Source: Arthrobacter sp. ERGS1:01
Lineage (GTDB): Bacteria > Actinomycetota > Actinomycetes > Actinomycetales > Micrococcaceae
NCBI RefSeq assembly: GCF_001281315.1
Contig: NZ_CP012478.1
Coordinates: 88,178-152,177, forward strand
Reading direction: 5' to 3'
Length of the DNA stretch: 64,000 nucleotides
This document shows positions 24,737-32,371 of the stretch, piece after piece. The position numbers and the translations under genes are program-made. How positions within the stretch are numbered: the stretch's first letter is position 1; every line of letters starts with the position of its first letter. The notes beneath the pieces were generated by a model, which did not search any database, was not told the DNA's origin, and saw nothing but the letters and a program-made list of their open reading frames with translations.

Positions 24737-25301
24737 CGGCGTTATCGCCCGGAATATTTAGGAGCATTTGATGGTAGTTGGCTGACACCTCAGCGTCCTC
24801 GCTGTGGCCATCCCTGAGGTACGCCGGGGCCAGGGTGATCGGATAGACGGTGGATGCGGTCACGGTGAATTCCTGAGTCACCGTGTCGCCGGCAACCGTG
24901 TAGGTGGACGGAATTTTGACCCCATTGGCGTCCATCGCAAAGGGTGCCGTGAGCTGACCGTACGGCCCCCCGTCTGCTGAAAGAACTACGAATTCTTGGG
25001 GTTCGCCGCCCTGGCTCTCTGCGACCACTCCGTCGCTCAAGCCCGTGATCGCGAACGAGTTTCCTTGATCTTGGTTCAGCACGATAACTGTATCTAGCAG
25101 TGGCCTAATGGCACTGTTATCAATTCGAATCGGAAGATTTGATTCGGACGAAGAATCCGTATTCGTCACACCAGAGGCCCCGGGGCTGAGCTTTGCGTCT
25201 GCGGCGTTGGCGGAAGTAACCGCACCCAATGTCATACTGCTGGCAACCAAAAGGATTGCGAGAATGCCGCCTAAATTGCTAAATTTCTTTCGATGATTCA
25301 T
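24645..25301 (-). CDS. secreted protein preceding the phospholipase domain
   Basis: This 218-aa protein begins MNHRKKFSNLGG, followed by a hydrophobic core and ANAADA, a clear Sec signal peptide with cleavage near residue 34. The mature part is rich in beta-prone and polar residues and matches no family I recognise. Its last 30 residues overlap the phospholipase-like frame. It may be the N-terminal half of a two-domain secreted lipase now split by a frameshift, or a separate partner protein. Confidence 0.6.
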   Translation of the reverse strand: MNHRKKFSNLGGILAILLVASSMTLGAVTSANAADAKLSPGASGVTNTDSSSESNLPIRIDNSAIRPLLDTVIVLNQDQGNSFAITGLSDGVVAESQGGEPQEFVVLSADGGPYGQLTAPFAMDANGVKIPSTYTVAGDTVTQEFTVTASTVYPITLAPAYLRDGHSEDAEVSANYHQMLLNIPGDNAGDGGPQLRLAGVSIPSNYIKQSEDEPKRAS

Positions 25302-25477
25302 CGTTCAAGCCCCCACTTGTATTCGGCCATTACTTTGGACCGAGTACGCCCGACGAAATTCGAGCGTCCTTCAATCTAACCTAGAAATGATGGCTACCCG
25401 TCAAATTGATCCCCGAGGGTCTCACGTGCGCCGCTGCTGGATCTTCCCCAGGGACTATGCCGCTAGGCCGTGATGTA

Positions 25478-26347
25478 GGGGTCTTGGTAGTCATGGACCG
25501 GATTTACACGATAGGCCGTCCCTGTACCCCCGAATCAGTGGCGGAGTCATCGTCGTGGACTTATGGCAGGCTTGTCCCGTGTTCTTCAAACGAAAGAAGT
25601 CCTCCGCACCAGGTGTGGAAGCTCAGGAGCAGTTGTCGCCGGCTGTCCTGGCCAAGCGGACATTGGGCGTTGATTCCGCGGAGCAGGCCGCCCAATATCC
25701 CGCCCTGTTCGTGCAGTAGCAGAACGGTGATCTCCGGCCTGCTGCCATCACTCTTGCCTTTGATCCCGAGGCTCGTGGCGGACGAGACCGGATGTTTTCC
25801 TCGCCACAATTTGTGGGGGCATGGGTTGATGAAGCGTGCGGGGCCCGCGAACCTGCCGTGGACAGGTGGGAACAAGGGTTGTTCTATCCGACCTGGGAAC
25901 AGCTGTGCAAACTAGCGGCCCTCACTCAAACATCCCTGGACACGCTCCTGAACGGTCCCGTTCCCCCTAATTTTTTGGATGGATGCTCGCAAGTACCCAC
26001 GGCCTTCGCCCTGCGTCAAAGCTTCTATCCCTGCATTGTGGCCGCTACCGTCAGCGCGCACCCCCACCAGGCCCCTTTAGAAGACATGACGCGAGCTCTC
26101 AGGCAGGCGATCTCTGCCATTCTTCAATCCATCGAAGACGAAACGGATCCGCTGACCCTGTTTCTCCGCGAGGTGCAAACAGGGTCAAACCCCGGCGAAC
26201 AGGACAATTCTTGATGCTAAGAGGTCGACAAATCTTGCAACCCATTGACGCGGCCATGAGGTATGGGACTTGAAGTAAGGCAACTGAACCGCTGATCTCC
26301 TCGATAGTGGCCTATCGTGTAAATCCGGTCCATTACTACCAAACCCC
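25478..26347. mobile_element. miniature element bounded by ~39-bp inverted repeats
   Basis: The left end 25478-25517 and right end 26309-26347 are inverted copies. They share GGGGT, TGGTAGT and then a perfect 25-bp block ATGGACCGGATTTACACGAT plus AGGCC. Only one substitution and one single-base indel separate them. Repeats of about 38 bp starting GGGG are typical of Tn3-family ends, so this 0.87-kb unit could be a non-autonomous Tn3-derived element. It carries a regulator-like gene fragment and no transposase. No target duplication was found. Confidence 0.6.
25579..26214 (+). pseudogene. helix-turn-helix-like gene interrupted by an amber codon
   Basis: A 211-codon frame beginning GTG TTC TTC AAA is open except for a TAG at 25717-25719. 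Upstream it reads LSPAVLAKRTLGVDSAEQAA. Downstream it reads ITLAFDPEARGG, FVGAWVDEACGAREPAVDRW and WEQGLFYPTWEQLCKLAALT. The last parts resemble an XRE-type helix-turn-helix (SNP/VDRWEQG then YPTWEQL), so a DNA-binding role is plausible. The single stop suggests a recent inactivation or, less likely, readthrough. It lies wholly inside the inverted-repeat element. Confidence 0.55.
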
Positions 26348-26433
26348 GTGTTTCCACGACTCCCCGGCAACTTTCATTCGGGGGGATGTCGGCGGGGGAG
26401 TGTATCAGTTCCAAGGAGGTGGAGGGGTCACTT

Positions 26434-27228
26434 TTAGCGTAGTGCTGACCAGTCAACATGGATATTGGCGTGTTCGATTTCTCGTGCAAGGGTGTGCTTC
26501 CAGGCTCCGGCCGCATCCAATGACGTGTAGACAAGACCCGTCACGTCCCCGGGTACTTCTACACCTTCGTCCATGAGCACTGCCACATGTGATCGACCCA
26601 GGGCGCCCATGAAGAATCCCATTTCAAAGACGACGTTCTGGCGCCCCCGTCCATTTAGATCCTCCTCCGTCTTGGCCCTGCCGAGGTCATCAGCGGTCAG
26701 GAGAACGACGGCAAACCCTGTGCCTGCGGCACTCGTCTCTAGTTTCTCCATCAGGAGCGCACCCTTGTTAGGTTGCTCGTGGAGGATGACGGGTTCACTG
26801 CCTGTCAGAGCCGTCAGGAAGCGTGCCAGCTCGTGCTTCTTGCCATCGTCATGGCCATGAACGATGAAGATGCGACCAGGGGTCTCAACGGTGCCTTTGT
26901 CGGCTACATCGATGAGTTCTTCAACCTCCGCCGTAAGCTCCGCCTGCTGAGATTCTGCCCTAATCCTCAACTCATTCTGGGCCGCGCGAAGGATCGAAAG
27001 CGCCTTATCAATACCAGCCTGCCTGCGTTCAAAGAACGCGCCGCCGGCCCCGGAGCTTGGCCTGAATTGAGTAAGAGTAAATTTCATGTGCAAGGGAGAG
27101 CCGTTCCCCATGACCGTACGGAGCACCATTTCAGTGCCTTCCCTCCAGTCTTCGAAGCCTGAAACAAGGTTCTTATTGGCGGTATCGATCTGCTTCTGTA
27201 AGAGCTCTAACTTTCGAGATAAATCCAT
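26434..27228 (-). CDS. TIR-like domain protein, putative defence effector
   Basis: This 264-aa protein has an N-terminal coiled-coil-like half (MDLSRKLELLQKQIDTANK onward) and a C-terminal TIR-like nucleotide-binding domain. Visible signatures are IFIVHGHDDGKKHELARFL, LHEQPNKG, and VVFEMGFFMGALGR, whose Glu corresponds to the catalytic residue of NAD-cleaving TIR proteins. Proteins of this type act in CBASS/Pycsar-like or standalone abortive-infection systems. No cyclase or other partner gene is next to it, so a standalone role or an incomplete system is likely. Confidence 0.8.
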   Translation of the reverse strand: MDLSRKLELLQKQIDTANKNLVSGFEDWREGTEMVLRTVMGNGSPLHMKFTLTQFRPSSGAGGAFFERRQAGIDKALSILRAAQNELRIRAESQQAELTAEVEELIDVADKGTVETPGRIFIVHGHDDGKKHELARFLTALTGSEPVILHEQPNKGALLMEKLETSAAGTGFAVVLLTADDLGRAKTEEDLNGRGRQNVVFEMGFFMGALGRSHVAVLMDEGVEVPGDVTGLVYTSLDAAGAWKHTLAREIEHANIHVDWSALR

Positions 27229-27296
27229 TGGATGAGACTATCCAACTTCCTTGAAGCTCCTGGCCGTGGCCGTTGTCAGGGGGAAGGCCTACACTC

Positions 27297-27324
27297 AATT
27301 AGTAGAACTTTATTTCTAGTAATT
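27297..27324. promoter_or_regulatory. imperfect palindrome upstream of the UmuD-like gene
   Basis: AATTAGTAGAA (27297-27307) pairs with TTCTAGTAATT (27314-27324) with one mismatch across a 6-bp spacer, only 8 bp before the ATG. Such placement suits a LexA-type or autoregulatory repressor site. It does not match the usual actinobacterial GAAC-N4-GTTC SOS box closely. Confidence 0.45.
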
Positions 27325-27332
27325 GGTGTGTC

Positions 27333-27707
27333 ATGGCTCATGTTTCTTATATTTGTTTAGTAGACTTTGCGGCCCCTGCCGTGCACCCGCTACTTGCCCC
27401 CGTCTCCGTGGCTGCCGGGTACCCGTCGCCGGCTCAGGACTACTTTGACGGTCGGATCAACCTGAATGATCACCTGATCAAGGATGTGACGAGTACGTAC
27501 ATCATCCGTGTGTCGGGTCATTCCATGGAGGGTGCCGGCATTAGTGATGGGGACGAGTTGATCGTTAACCGGGCCCTGGAACACATCGAGAGCGGCACTA
27601 TTGAGCAAACGGAAGTAGTGGCCACCGACTACCACGAAGGCCTAGACGCCATGCGTCGCACCCTGCCCGAAGGCGTAAGGCTCTTGAGCGTGAGAATCGA
27701 GCGATAA
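27333..27707 (+). CDS. UmuD/LexA-like protein with a foreign C-terminus
   Basis: This 124-aa protein keeps the UmuD-type start: PLLAPVSVAAGYPSPAQDYF, then LNDHLIKDVTSTYIIRVSGHSMEGAGI with the catalytic Ser in SGHSM, and DGDELIVNRALEH. Beyond that the sequence changes to ATDYHEGLDAMRRTLPEG, which is not UmuD-like. The strand carrying the catalytic Lys is missing, so autocleavage is unlikely. It looks like an in-frame fusion of a umuD front to another gene's end. No umuC follows. Confidence 0.75.
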   Translation: MAHVSYICLVDFAAPAVHPLLAPVSVAAGYPSPAQDYFDGRINLNDHLIKDVTSTYIIRVSGHSMEGAGISDGDELIVNRALEHIESGTIEQTEVVATDYHEGLDAMRRTLPEGVRLLSVRIER

Positions 27708-27769
27708 TGCCGGAAAGCCACTTGTCGGGATTTCGTGGCAGCCTGGTAATTTCCCTGTGAGCACCTAAA

Positions 27770-27812
27770 AAAGTTCTGGACACCCACGTTCAACGCGGGT
27801 GTCCAGAACTTT
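27770..27812. terminator. strong bidirectional hairpin terminator
   Basis: A 16-bp perfect stem (AAAGTTCTGGACACCC with its complement) closes an 11-nt loop. A-rich sequence on the left supplies a T tract for leftward transcripts. It separates the UmuD-like gene from the convergent secreted-protein gene. Confidence 0.8.
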
Positions 27813-27826
27813 GAATCATGAACGGT

Positions 27827-28372
27827 TTAGTAGATCGTGAAGGATGTTCCGGTTACGGGGCCGTTGAATACAACGAGCTGCTTGGGAGACGCTTTCACGT
27901 AGCAAGTAGCGGTCGAGCAGGCGGAGACATAGCGGGTCTGGGAGCCGTAGCTGCTTCGCCCGGGCCAGTTTCCTGTTGCCGTGCCGCTGCCAACGGCCGT
28001 GAAGCCGTAGTCAACGTACGGGACGCCGGTGCCGTAGTAGCAACCCGTGACGCCAGCGCAGTTGGTCTTAACGCCGACGGCAAAGATCTGCACGGAGGAA
28101 ATCGGGGCAACCTTTTCGATTTCACCGGACTGTGCATCGACGGTGATGGTCAAGGGGTCTCCGGCGGCGACCGCGGCCTTTTCCTTCGGGGTGAGCTTTC
28201 CGCTCACGGAGTCCAGGCTGGGAACGTTCGTCGGCGCCGGCGAGGGAGTCACCTGGATAGTGGTTGGTGCGGGAGCTGTGGTTGCGGCGTTCGCGGCAGG
28301 TGCAGCAAATACGGTGGCGGCCAAAATCGAAATTCCGGCCAGGGCGAGGGTGCGCCTCATTGTGTTCTTCAT
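27827..28372 (-). CDS. secreted protein of unknown function
   Basis: This 181-aa protein starts MKNTMRRTLALAGISILAAT with a cleavable Sec signal ending near ANAA. The first mature stretch is Pro/Thr-rich (APAPTTIQVTPSPAPTNVPS). The C-terminal half has four cysteines, in NCAGVTGCYYGTG and ACSTATCYV, and many Gly, Ser and Tyr residues, suggesting a small disulfide-bonded extracellular domain. The start at 28372 is chosen because upstream in-frame residues are translated from a long hairpin. No family was recognised; a peptide bacteriocin or surface protein are possibilities without direct support. Confidence 0.65.
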   Translation of the reverse strand: MKNTMRRTLALAGISILAATVFAAPAANAATTAPAPTTIQVTPSPAPTNVPSLDSVSGKLTPKEKAAVAAGDPLTITVDAQSGEIEKVAPISSVQIFAVGVKTNCAGVTGCYYGTGVPYVDYGFTAVGSGTATGNWPGRSSYGSQTRYVSACSTATCYVKASPKQLVVFNGPVTGTSFTIY

Positions 28373-28444
28373 CTTTACCCCAAGTTTGACGATCAAAGTC
28401 CGGATCGAACGATTGGACAAATTAATCCTAACCATGGATTTATT

Positions 28445-28502
28445 CAAGTTCGGTAGCAACACCCGCTTGCCCAAAGCCAAGCAGGTGTTGCTACCGAACT
28501 TG
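28445..28502. repeat. long hairpin with 25-bp arms
   Basis: Arms 28445-28469 and 28478-28502 (CAAGTTCGGTAGCAACACC, one mismatch, then GCTTG) pair across an 8-nt loop. It lies about 75 bp upstream of the secreted-protein gene, in its likely leader. No T tract follows on either side, so simple terminator function is doubtful; attenuation, RNA stability or a protein site are alternatives. Confidence 0.65.
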
Positions 28503-29084
28503 ACGGAATTCATTCAGGGGAAAGTGCCTCGCTTGGGGGACCCTGTGGAGTCGTGAGCCTATGACGCCTCTCGCGTGGGTTGTCTGGCTGTGGTCAGGGA
28601 GTGAGACGGTTGCGCTGATTGTCAGAGTGTCCGTGTAATGTCGATAGTGAAGTGGTCAATTATCCCCCAGGAGTTGGCCATTTCGTCATTTAACAACCGT
28701 GCTCTTTTGCCGGCTGCGGGCAAGTTTCCCATGGACCAAGCCTGCCGCTGCCGAGCCGCCGGCCGCTGTGGTCAGGTTCTTTTCAGCCGATGACGACGCA
28801 TATGGGGGAGTGGGGCCAAGTTCGCCAGGCAGAGGAACCCATAGCTCAGGGGTGAGGTCACAGGCGCAAGGGGATTTACGTCGAGGTACTATCCGTTCTC
28901 ACACCACACCCACCTAGCGCCGCGCACGTCAGAAACGACATCAAAACTGCTCAAGAATTGTTAACAAATTCCTTGAAATGTAGGGCAAAAACCCTTGTCT
29001 ATCCCTATGAATAATTGATAGAATAGGGGTATAGCAACAGCCGAACATAACCAGTATTGATACGCAACGCAGGAGCTGATTCCC
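28503..29084. other. intergenic region with two small palindromes
   Basis: No convincing gene is present in about 580 bp. Near its right end the perfect palindrome TTGTTAACAA lies at 28958-28967. Nested repeats TCTATC/GATAGA and CCCTAT/ATAGGG span 28998-29028, 57 bp before the redoxin gene. They are candidate operators for that gene. Confidence 0.4.
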
Positions 29085-29354
29085 ATGACGATTACCATCT
29101 ACATGAAGCCCGCAGGATGCTTTGGTTGTGACAAGACTAAGGCGCTGTTCACAGCTCAAGGTGTTCCGTTCGTGGAAGTCGACATCACCACCAATGAGGC
29201 AGCGCTGGAGTACATCACTGAAGAGCTCCAGTACGCCCAAGCCCCGGTGGTTGTGTACGAAATTGACGGCAGTATCGATCACTGGTCAGGGTTGAACCCG
29301 CCCCGTATCAACCAGGTCATTGCCCTCGAAGCGACCCAGCACCTTTCCCTGTAG
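29085..29354 (+). CDS. NrdH-like glutaredoxin-fold redoxin
   Basis: This 89-aa thioredoxin-fold protein starts ITIYMKPAGCFGCDKTKALF. The CFGC pair is the redox-active motif, and VPFVEVDITTNEAALEYI and the PVV segment with DHWSGLNPPRINQV match NrdH redoxins, which supply electrons to ribonucleotide reductase. The ribosome binding site is AGGAGCTGATTCCC. It is encoded just before the damaged ssb, an arrangement suited to plasmid or phage replication genes. No reductase genes follow, so it would serve a host enzyme. Confidence 0.85.
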   Translation: MTITIYMKPAGCFGCDKTKALFTAQGVPFVEVDITTNEAALEYITEELQYAQAPVVVYEIDGSIDHWSGLNPPRINQVIALEATQHLSL

Positions 29355-29399
29355 AACACCCCATATCCCCAGCGCGTTAGCTAACGAAAGAGGACTCTC

Positions 29400-29933
29400 A
29401 TGGCCGGCGAAACCACCATTACCGTCATTGGTAATCTCACCAGCGACCCCGAACTCCGCTTCACGCCTGTTTCCCGTGAGTTCGGGAATTCTGAAGGGTC
29501 CTCCGTCTTGAACCCAAGGTTGGATGAGCGTTAGTCCTGGCGGGAGGCGGCCGAGAACGTGGCCGAGTCCCTGACCAAGGGCACCCGCGTCATTGTCAGC
29601 GGCCGGCTCAAGTCCCGGACCTACGACACGAAGGAAGGCGAAAAGCGCACAGTTATGGAGCTGGAGGTCGATGAGATCGGACCCTCGCTGCGGTACTCGA
29701 ATGCCAAGATCAACCGCACCCAACGCGCCAACAACCAGGGACCCGGCGCAGCGCCGGCCAACCAAGGCAACCAAGGCGGTGGCTATGCGGGGCAGTCCAA
29801 CCAGGGCGGCCAGTCACGACCGGGCCAGGCGGCATCATCCTTCCCCCCGGCGAACGACCCGTGGGCCGTTCCCAGCGGCCAGGGCGATGACGGGTGGGGG
29901 AGCGGCCCCACCTCAGACGAACCCCCGTTCTAA
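29400..29933 (+). pseudogene. ssb: single-stranded DNA-binding protein gene with replaced internal segment
   Basis: The frame starts MAGETTITVIGNLTSDPELR, a canonical SSB N-terminus. After FTP, about 65 bp of unrelated sequence follow, ending with TAG at 29532-29534. SSB sequence then resumes with [16 protein letters not shown] and continues through [10 protein letters not shown] and a Gly/Gln-rich linker to the acidic tip DEPPF. The usual strand between residues about 24 and 56 is missing. All parts stay in one frame. The shortened product from a downstream ATG (29559) would lack half of the OB fold. Confidence 0.8.
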
Positions 29934-30017
29934 GCTCTGTCCTCGTGTCGGGGCCGGCCTGTACGCTAGCCCCGACATGCAACCCCGTCGGACCCCGCAC
30001 CTGATGTTTGAAATGAG

Positions 30018-30452
30018 ATGACTATGCACGACGAACACTTCGAAGACCTCCGCGCTTGGGCCAAGGGCAGTTATACCGCCGAGGCGGCTACGGAGTTGTT
30101 GATCCGCGCTTTTGAGGGACGCTTCGCTGCACCGGGCAACTCCTGGATCCACAAGAGTGAGACATCAGGAAAACACTGGATCCGCTTCGGAGAGATCCCT
30201 GAGCACGTTGATGTACTTTCCGGGGGTGAAAGTCGGTTCCTGAGACTTGTTGCCTCCATTGCTGCCGTTGAGGTCAGCGTGGACTTGGGCGAGGTTCTTC
30301 CCGGGCTTGATCGCCGGGTCCTCGAGCTGGTGCTGGCGGCGGTAGCTCACGCTGGCGGCAGCCATGAACATTCCGGCTTCATCACCAACGCGGATGGCTC
30401 CCCAACCATTGAGCGGCTATCCACCCTGTACCCGTGGCCCAATGAAGGATAG
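30018..30452 (+). CDS. hypothetical protein
   Basis: This 144-aa soluble protein starts MTMHDEHFEDLRAWAKGSY and contains WIRFGEIPEHVDVLSGGES and an alpha-helical, valine-rich C-terminal half. No family was recognised. Its position after ssb and an 11-nt overlap with the following RHH gene indicate a plasmid maintenance cluster. No membrane helix or signal peptide is seen. Confidence 0.6.
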   Translation: MTMHDEHFEDLRAWAKGSYTAEAATELLIRAFEGRFAAPGNSWIHKSETSGKHWIRFGEIPEHVDVLSGGESRFLRLVASIAAVEVSVDLGEVLPGLDRRVLELVLAAVAHAGGSHEHSGFITNADGSPTIERLSTLYPWPNEG

Positions 30453-30699
30453 GCGCCCGCCGAGCTTTAGCCTGACCCTGCCGGCAGAGACGGCAGACCA
30501 GGTGCGGGCCGCGCAGCAAGCCGCCGGCGCCCAGGAGGGGTACGCCTCCGTCAACGAGCTCCTGACGGCGGCGGTCAATCGCGAGTTGCGCCGGCTACAG
30601 CGCAAACACAACGGCGGTAAGCCCTGGGAGGGGACCCCCGCCGGGGTCCTACGACCGGGACGACGGACTCAGGAAGAAACCCGCGGCAGTGGGGAGTGA
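30442..30699 (+). CDS. ribbon-helix-helix DNA-binding protein
   Basis: This 85-aa protein has SFSLTLPAETADQVRAAQQA near its start and YASVNELLTAAVNRELRRL following, which is the strand-helix-helix pattern of RHH repressors. The tail is basic and disordered. It overlaps the preceding gene. Plasmid partition (ParG/ParB-like) or relaxosome accessory proteins often look like this, but no ParA or relaxase gene is visible nearby. Confidence 0.65.
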   Translation: MKDRRPPSFSLTLPAETADQVRAAQQAAGAQEGYASVNELLTAAVNRELRRLQRKHNGGKPWEGTPAGVLRPGRRTQEETRGSGE

Positions 30700-30703
30700 T
30701 CGC

Positions 30704-31252
30704 GTGGACACGTTAACGCTCTACCTCGCTGACCTGTCCAAACTGTGGTCGGTGTTCGTTTTGGTGCTGGTGGCTCTAGCCGTCCTGGCAGCCTTGCTGA
30801 TGTTGCCCATCACCTACATTAAGGCTCCATCCCGGATACTGAAACGAATCGAGGGAGAGACCTGCCACCATTTCATTGCCAGCAAGTACCTTCCAGCGGA
30901 CTCAACAAGCGGGGAGGCTCTCGTATCCCTGGCGGTGCAGCCTGCACATTTCACAAGTTCTGGTTGTTGGCCCCATCCGGCCCTGTACCTCTACTTGGGG
31001 CACAAGGACCGGGGAAGCAAGCTCAATGGGCGACTAGGTGACCGCAACGACCGTGGTGCGCCGCAGACGCTTGTCTCCATCAGAGGCTCCGATCTGCTGG
31101 CGGGGATTGATCGGGGCAAAATTAGGTGGCGTCGGCGCGATGATGCTTTGGCTTTGATAGGTAGTGGCTATCGGGGTCCCGCTCATCTTATTCATGGCGT
31201 GGATCATACTGAGGTCCGATCACAACGAGCCTCACCCTTCGACTTTCATTAG
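30704..31252 (+). CDS. possible single-pass membrane protein, C-terminus uncertain
   Basis: A GTG at 30704 opens a 182-aa frame with a strong transmembrane segment (SVFVLVLVALAVLAALLMLP). After about residue 70 the composition turns to Arg/Gly/Leu-rich and looks non-coding. The start overlaps nothing but is close to the RHH stop. The front part may be real and the rest a fusion to unrelated sequence. Confidence 0.35.
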   Translation: MDTLTLYLADLSKLWSVFVLVLVALAVLAALLMLPITYIKAPSRILKRIEGETCHHFIASKYLPADSTSGEALVSLAVQPAHFTSSGCWPHPALYLYLGHKDRGSKLNGRLGDRNDRGAPQTLVSIRGSDLLAGIDRGKIRWRRRDDALALIGSGYRGPAHLIHGVDHTEVRSQRASPFDFH

Positions 31253-31567
31253 CTGTCACATCCCGCCGCTGATATGCAAGAACGTCGCATCAGACCAGAG
31301 GCCAGAGAGCTCATCCGTGGCGATCGAATGAATGACGACTCGTCAACCTAGGTTGACGTAGTATTAATTATTGGCGTCGAACCCACGGTAGAGGTAGCTA
31401 GTAGAACGCTCATTTTTGGACCGCATCGAGTCCGAGATTTGTCGAGGGACAATTCGCTCCCCTGAGGATGAGGAACGCGCCCAGCTAGAACGTGGACTGG
31501 ATCAGGGCGTGCCAGCCTCTGGCAGCAGGTCGCGTCGGCTCAGTGATGAGGCGGAGCAGCGACCCAA
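31253..31567. other. intergenic region with a possible gene fragment
   Basis: A short plus-strand frame at about 31410-31570 reads LDRIESEICRGTIRSPEDEE and ends in TAG. It looks coding in composition but has no start codon or ribosome binding site, so it may be a gene remnant. A perfect palindrome lies at 31341-31358. Confidence 0.3.
31341..31358. promoter_or_regulatory. 18-bp perfect palindrome
   Basis: CGTCAACCTAGGTTGACG reads the same on both strands. Its right half contains TTGACG, which could serve as a -35 hexamer, so a repressor bound here would block transcription. No obvious rightward gene follows closely. Confidence 0.5.
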
Positions 31568-31993
31568 CTAGTATTTATCCACTTTGTGCTGACCATTTCG
31601 GGAATAGATGAGTTTCCATGCATGCTCGCTTGCCGTCCAGGCGTTATCGCGAGCCGTAGTCTCAGAAGCCCAGGTTAGTGCCGATTCCAGCCATTCATCA
31701 CGGAGCTGCGCTCCTATTTCTTTTGACAGTTCTGTGGGTACGGAGTTCATTGTCATGGACAGGAGGCGGCCACCTTTTTCACGCAGATGCATAAAGTTAC
31801 TGGCCATGTCGGCCTGACAATGCAGCGTGAGCACGTACAAGTCGACTCCCTTTACCTGGTCGCCGCGCCTCAGTGACAGGGAATCTAGCTGGACGTCCTT
31901 ACGCTCCAGAGCTTCCTGAATCTCATCCCGTCCTGACGGATACGACCACCCTCGTGGCAACTTGTCCTTGTAGTAACTGTTCCAGGACTCCAT
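31568..31993 (-). CDS. hypothetical protein
   Basis: This 141-aa protein starts MESWNSYYKDKLPRGWSYP and is balanced in charge with several Trp residues, including ALTWASETTARDNAWTASEH. It has no recognised domain, signal peptide or membrane segment. GAGAGGGATTT precedes the ATG. A stand-alone leftward gene in the plasmid-like region. Confidence 0.5.
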   Translation of the reverse strand: MESWNSYYKDKLPRGWSYPSGRDEIQEALERKDVQLDSLSLRRGDQVKGVDLYVLTLHCQADMASNFMHLREKGGRLLSMTMNSVPTELSKEIGAQLRDEWLESALTWASETTARDNAWTASEHAWKLIYSRNGQHKVDKY

Positions 31994-32095
31994 AAATCCC
32001 TCTCATTGAATGCCACTCTCTCGTATCACTTCAACACGCCCGCTGCCAGTTCAAAAGCTTTTGCGATACACAACGTTGTGCGATACAATTAGAGT

Positions 32096-32371
32096 ATGGC
32101 AATCACCTTCGCGGCATCGGCAGACAAGCATGGCGTACCGCGCGAGGATGCGATGCACGCCATGGCGAATGCCTACTACTCTGAGGTTGAGTTTGATGAG
32201 CCGCGGGTGCCTGGTCGTAGCAAGCCCACGTTGTTCGTCGGGCCGCCCCGCCAGCTTGGCGGGCCATTGTTGGAAGTCATGGTTGAGATCACGCCGCCAA
32301 GGGACATGTTCATCTTCCATGTGATGGAAGCTCGCCCGAAGATTCTTGAAAGGATGAATAGTGATGACTAA
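32096..32371 (+). CDS. toxin-like small protein of a putative toxin-antitoxin pair
   Basis: This 91-aa protein starts MAITFAASADKHGVPREDAM and contains RPTLFVGPP-like SKPTLFVGPPRQLGG and FIFHVMEARPKIL. The size, beta-rich core and pairing with a following RHH protein resemble BrnT/BrnA-type modules, where the toxin is an RNase and the antitoxin is a ribbon-helix-helix protein. The coding frames overlap by 8 nt. An 8-bp promoter-like AT-rich stretch lies just upstream. Confidence 0.6.
   Translation: MAITFAASADKHGVPREDAMHAMANAYYSEVEFDEPRVPGRSKPTLFVGPPRQLGGPLLEVMVEITPPRDMFIFHVMEARPKILERMNSDD

Noticed and set aside
28699..28917. Plus-strand frame of 72 codons before the redoxin gene
   Set aside because: No ribosome binding site and a composition typical of non-coding GC-rich DNA.
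25717..29534. Two in-frame amber codons (25717-25719 and 29532-29534) as evidence of stop-codon recoding or amber suppression
   Set aside because: In ssb the stop closes a non-homologous inserted segment, so it is a damage signature. In the other gene the product is unidentified and there is no pyrrolysine or selenocysteine machinery in the window.
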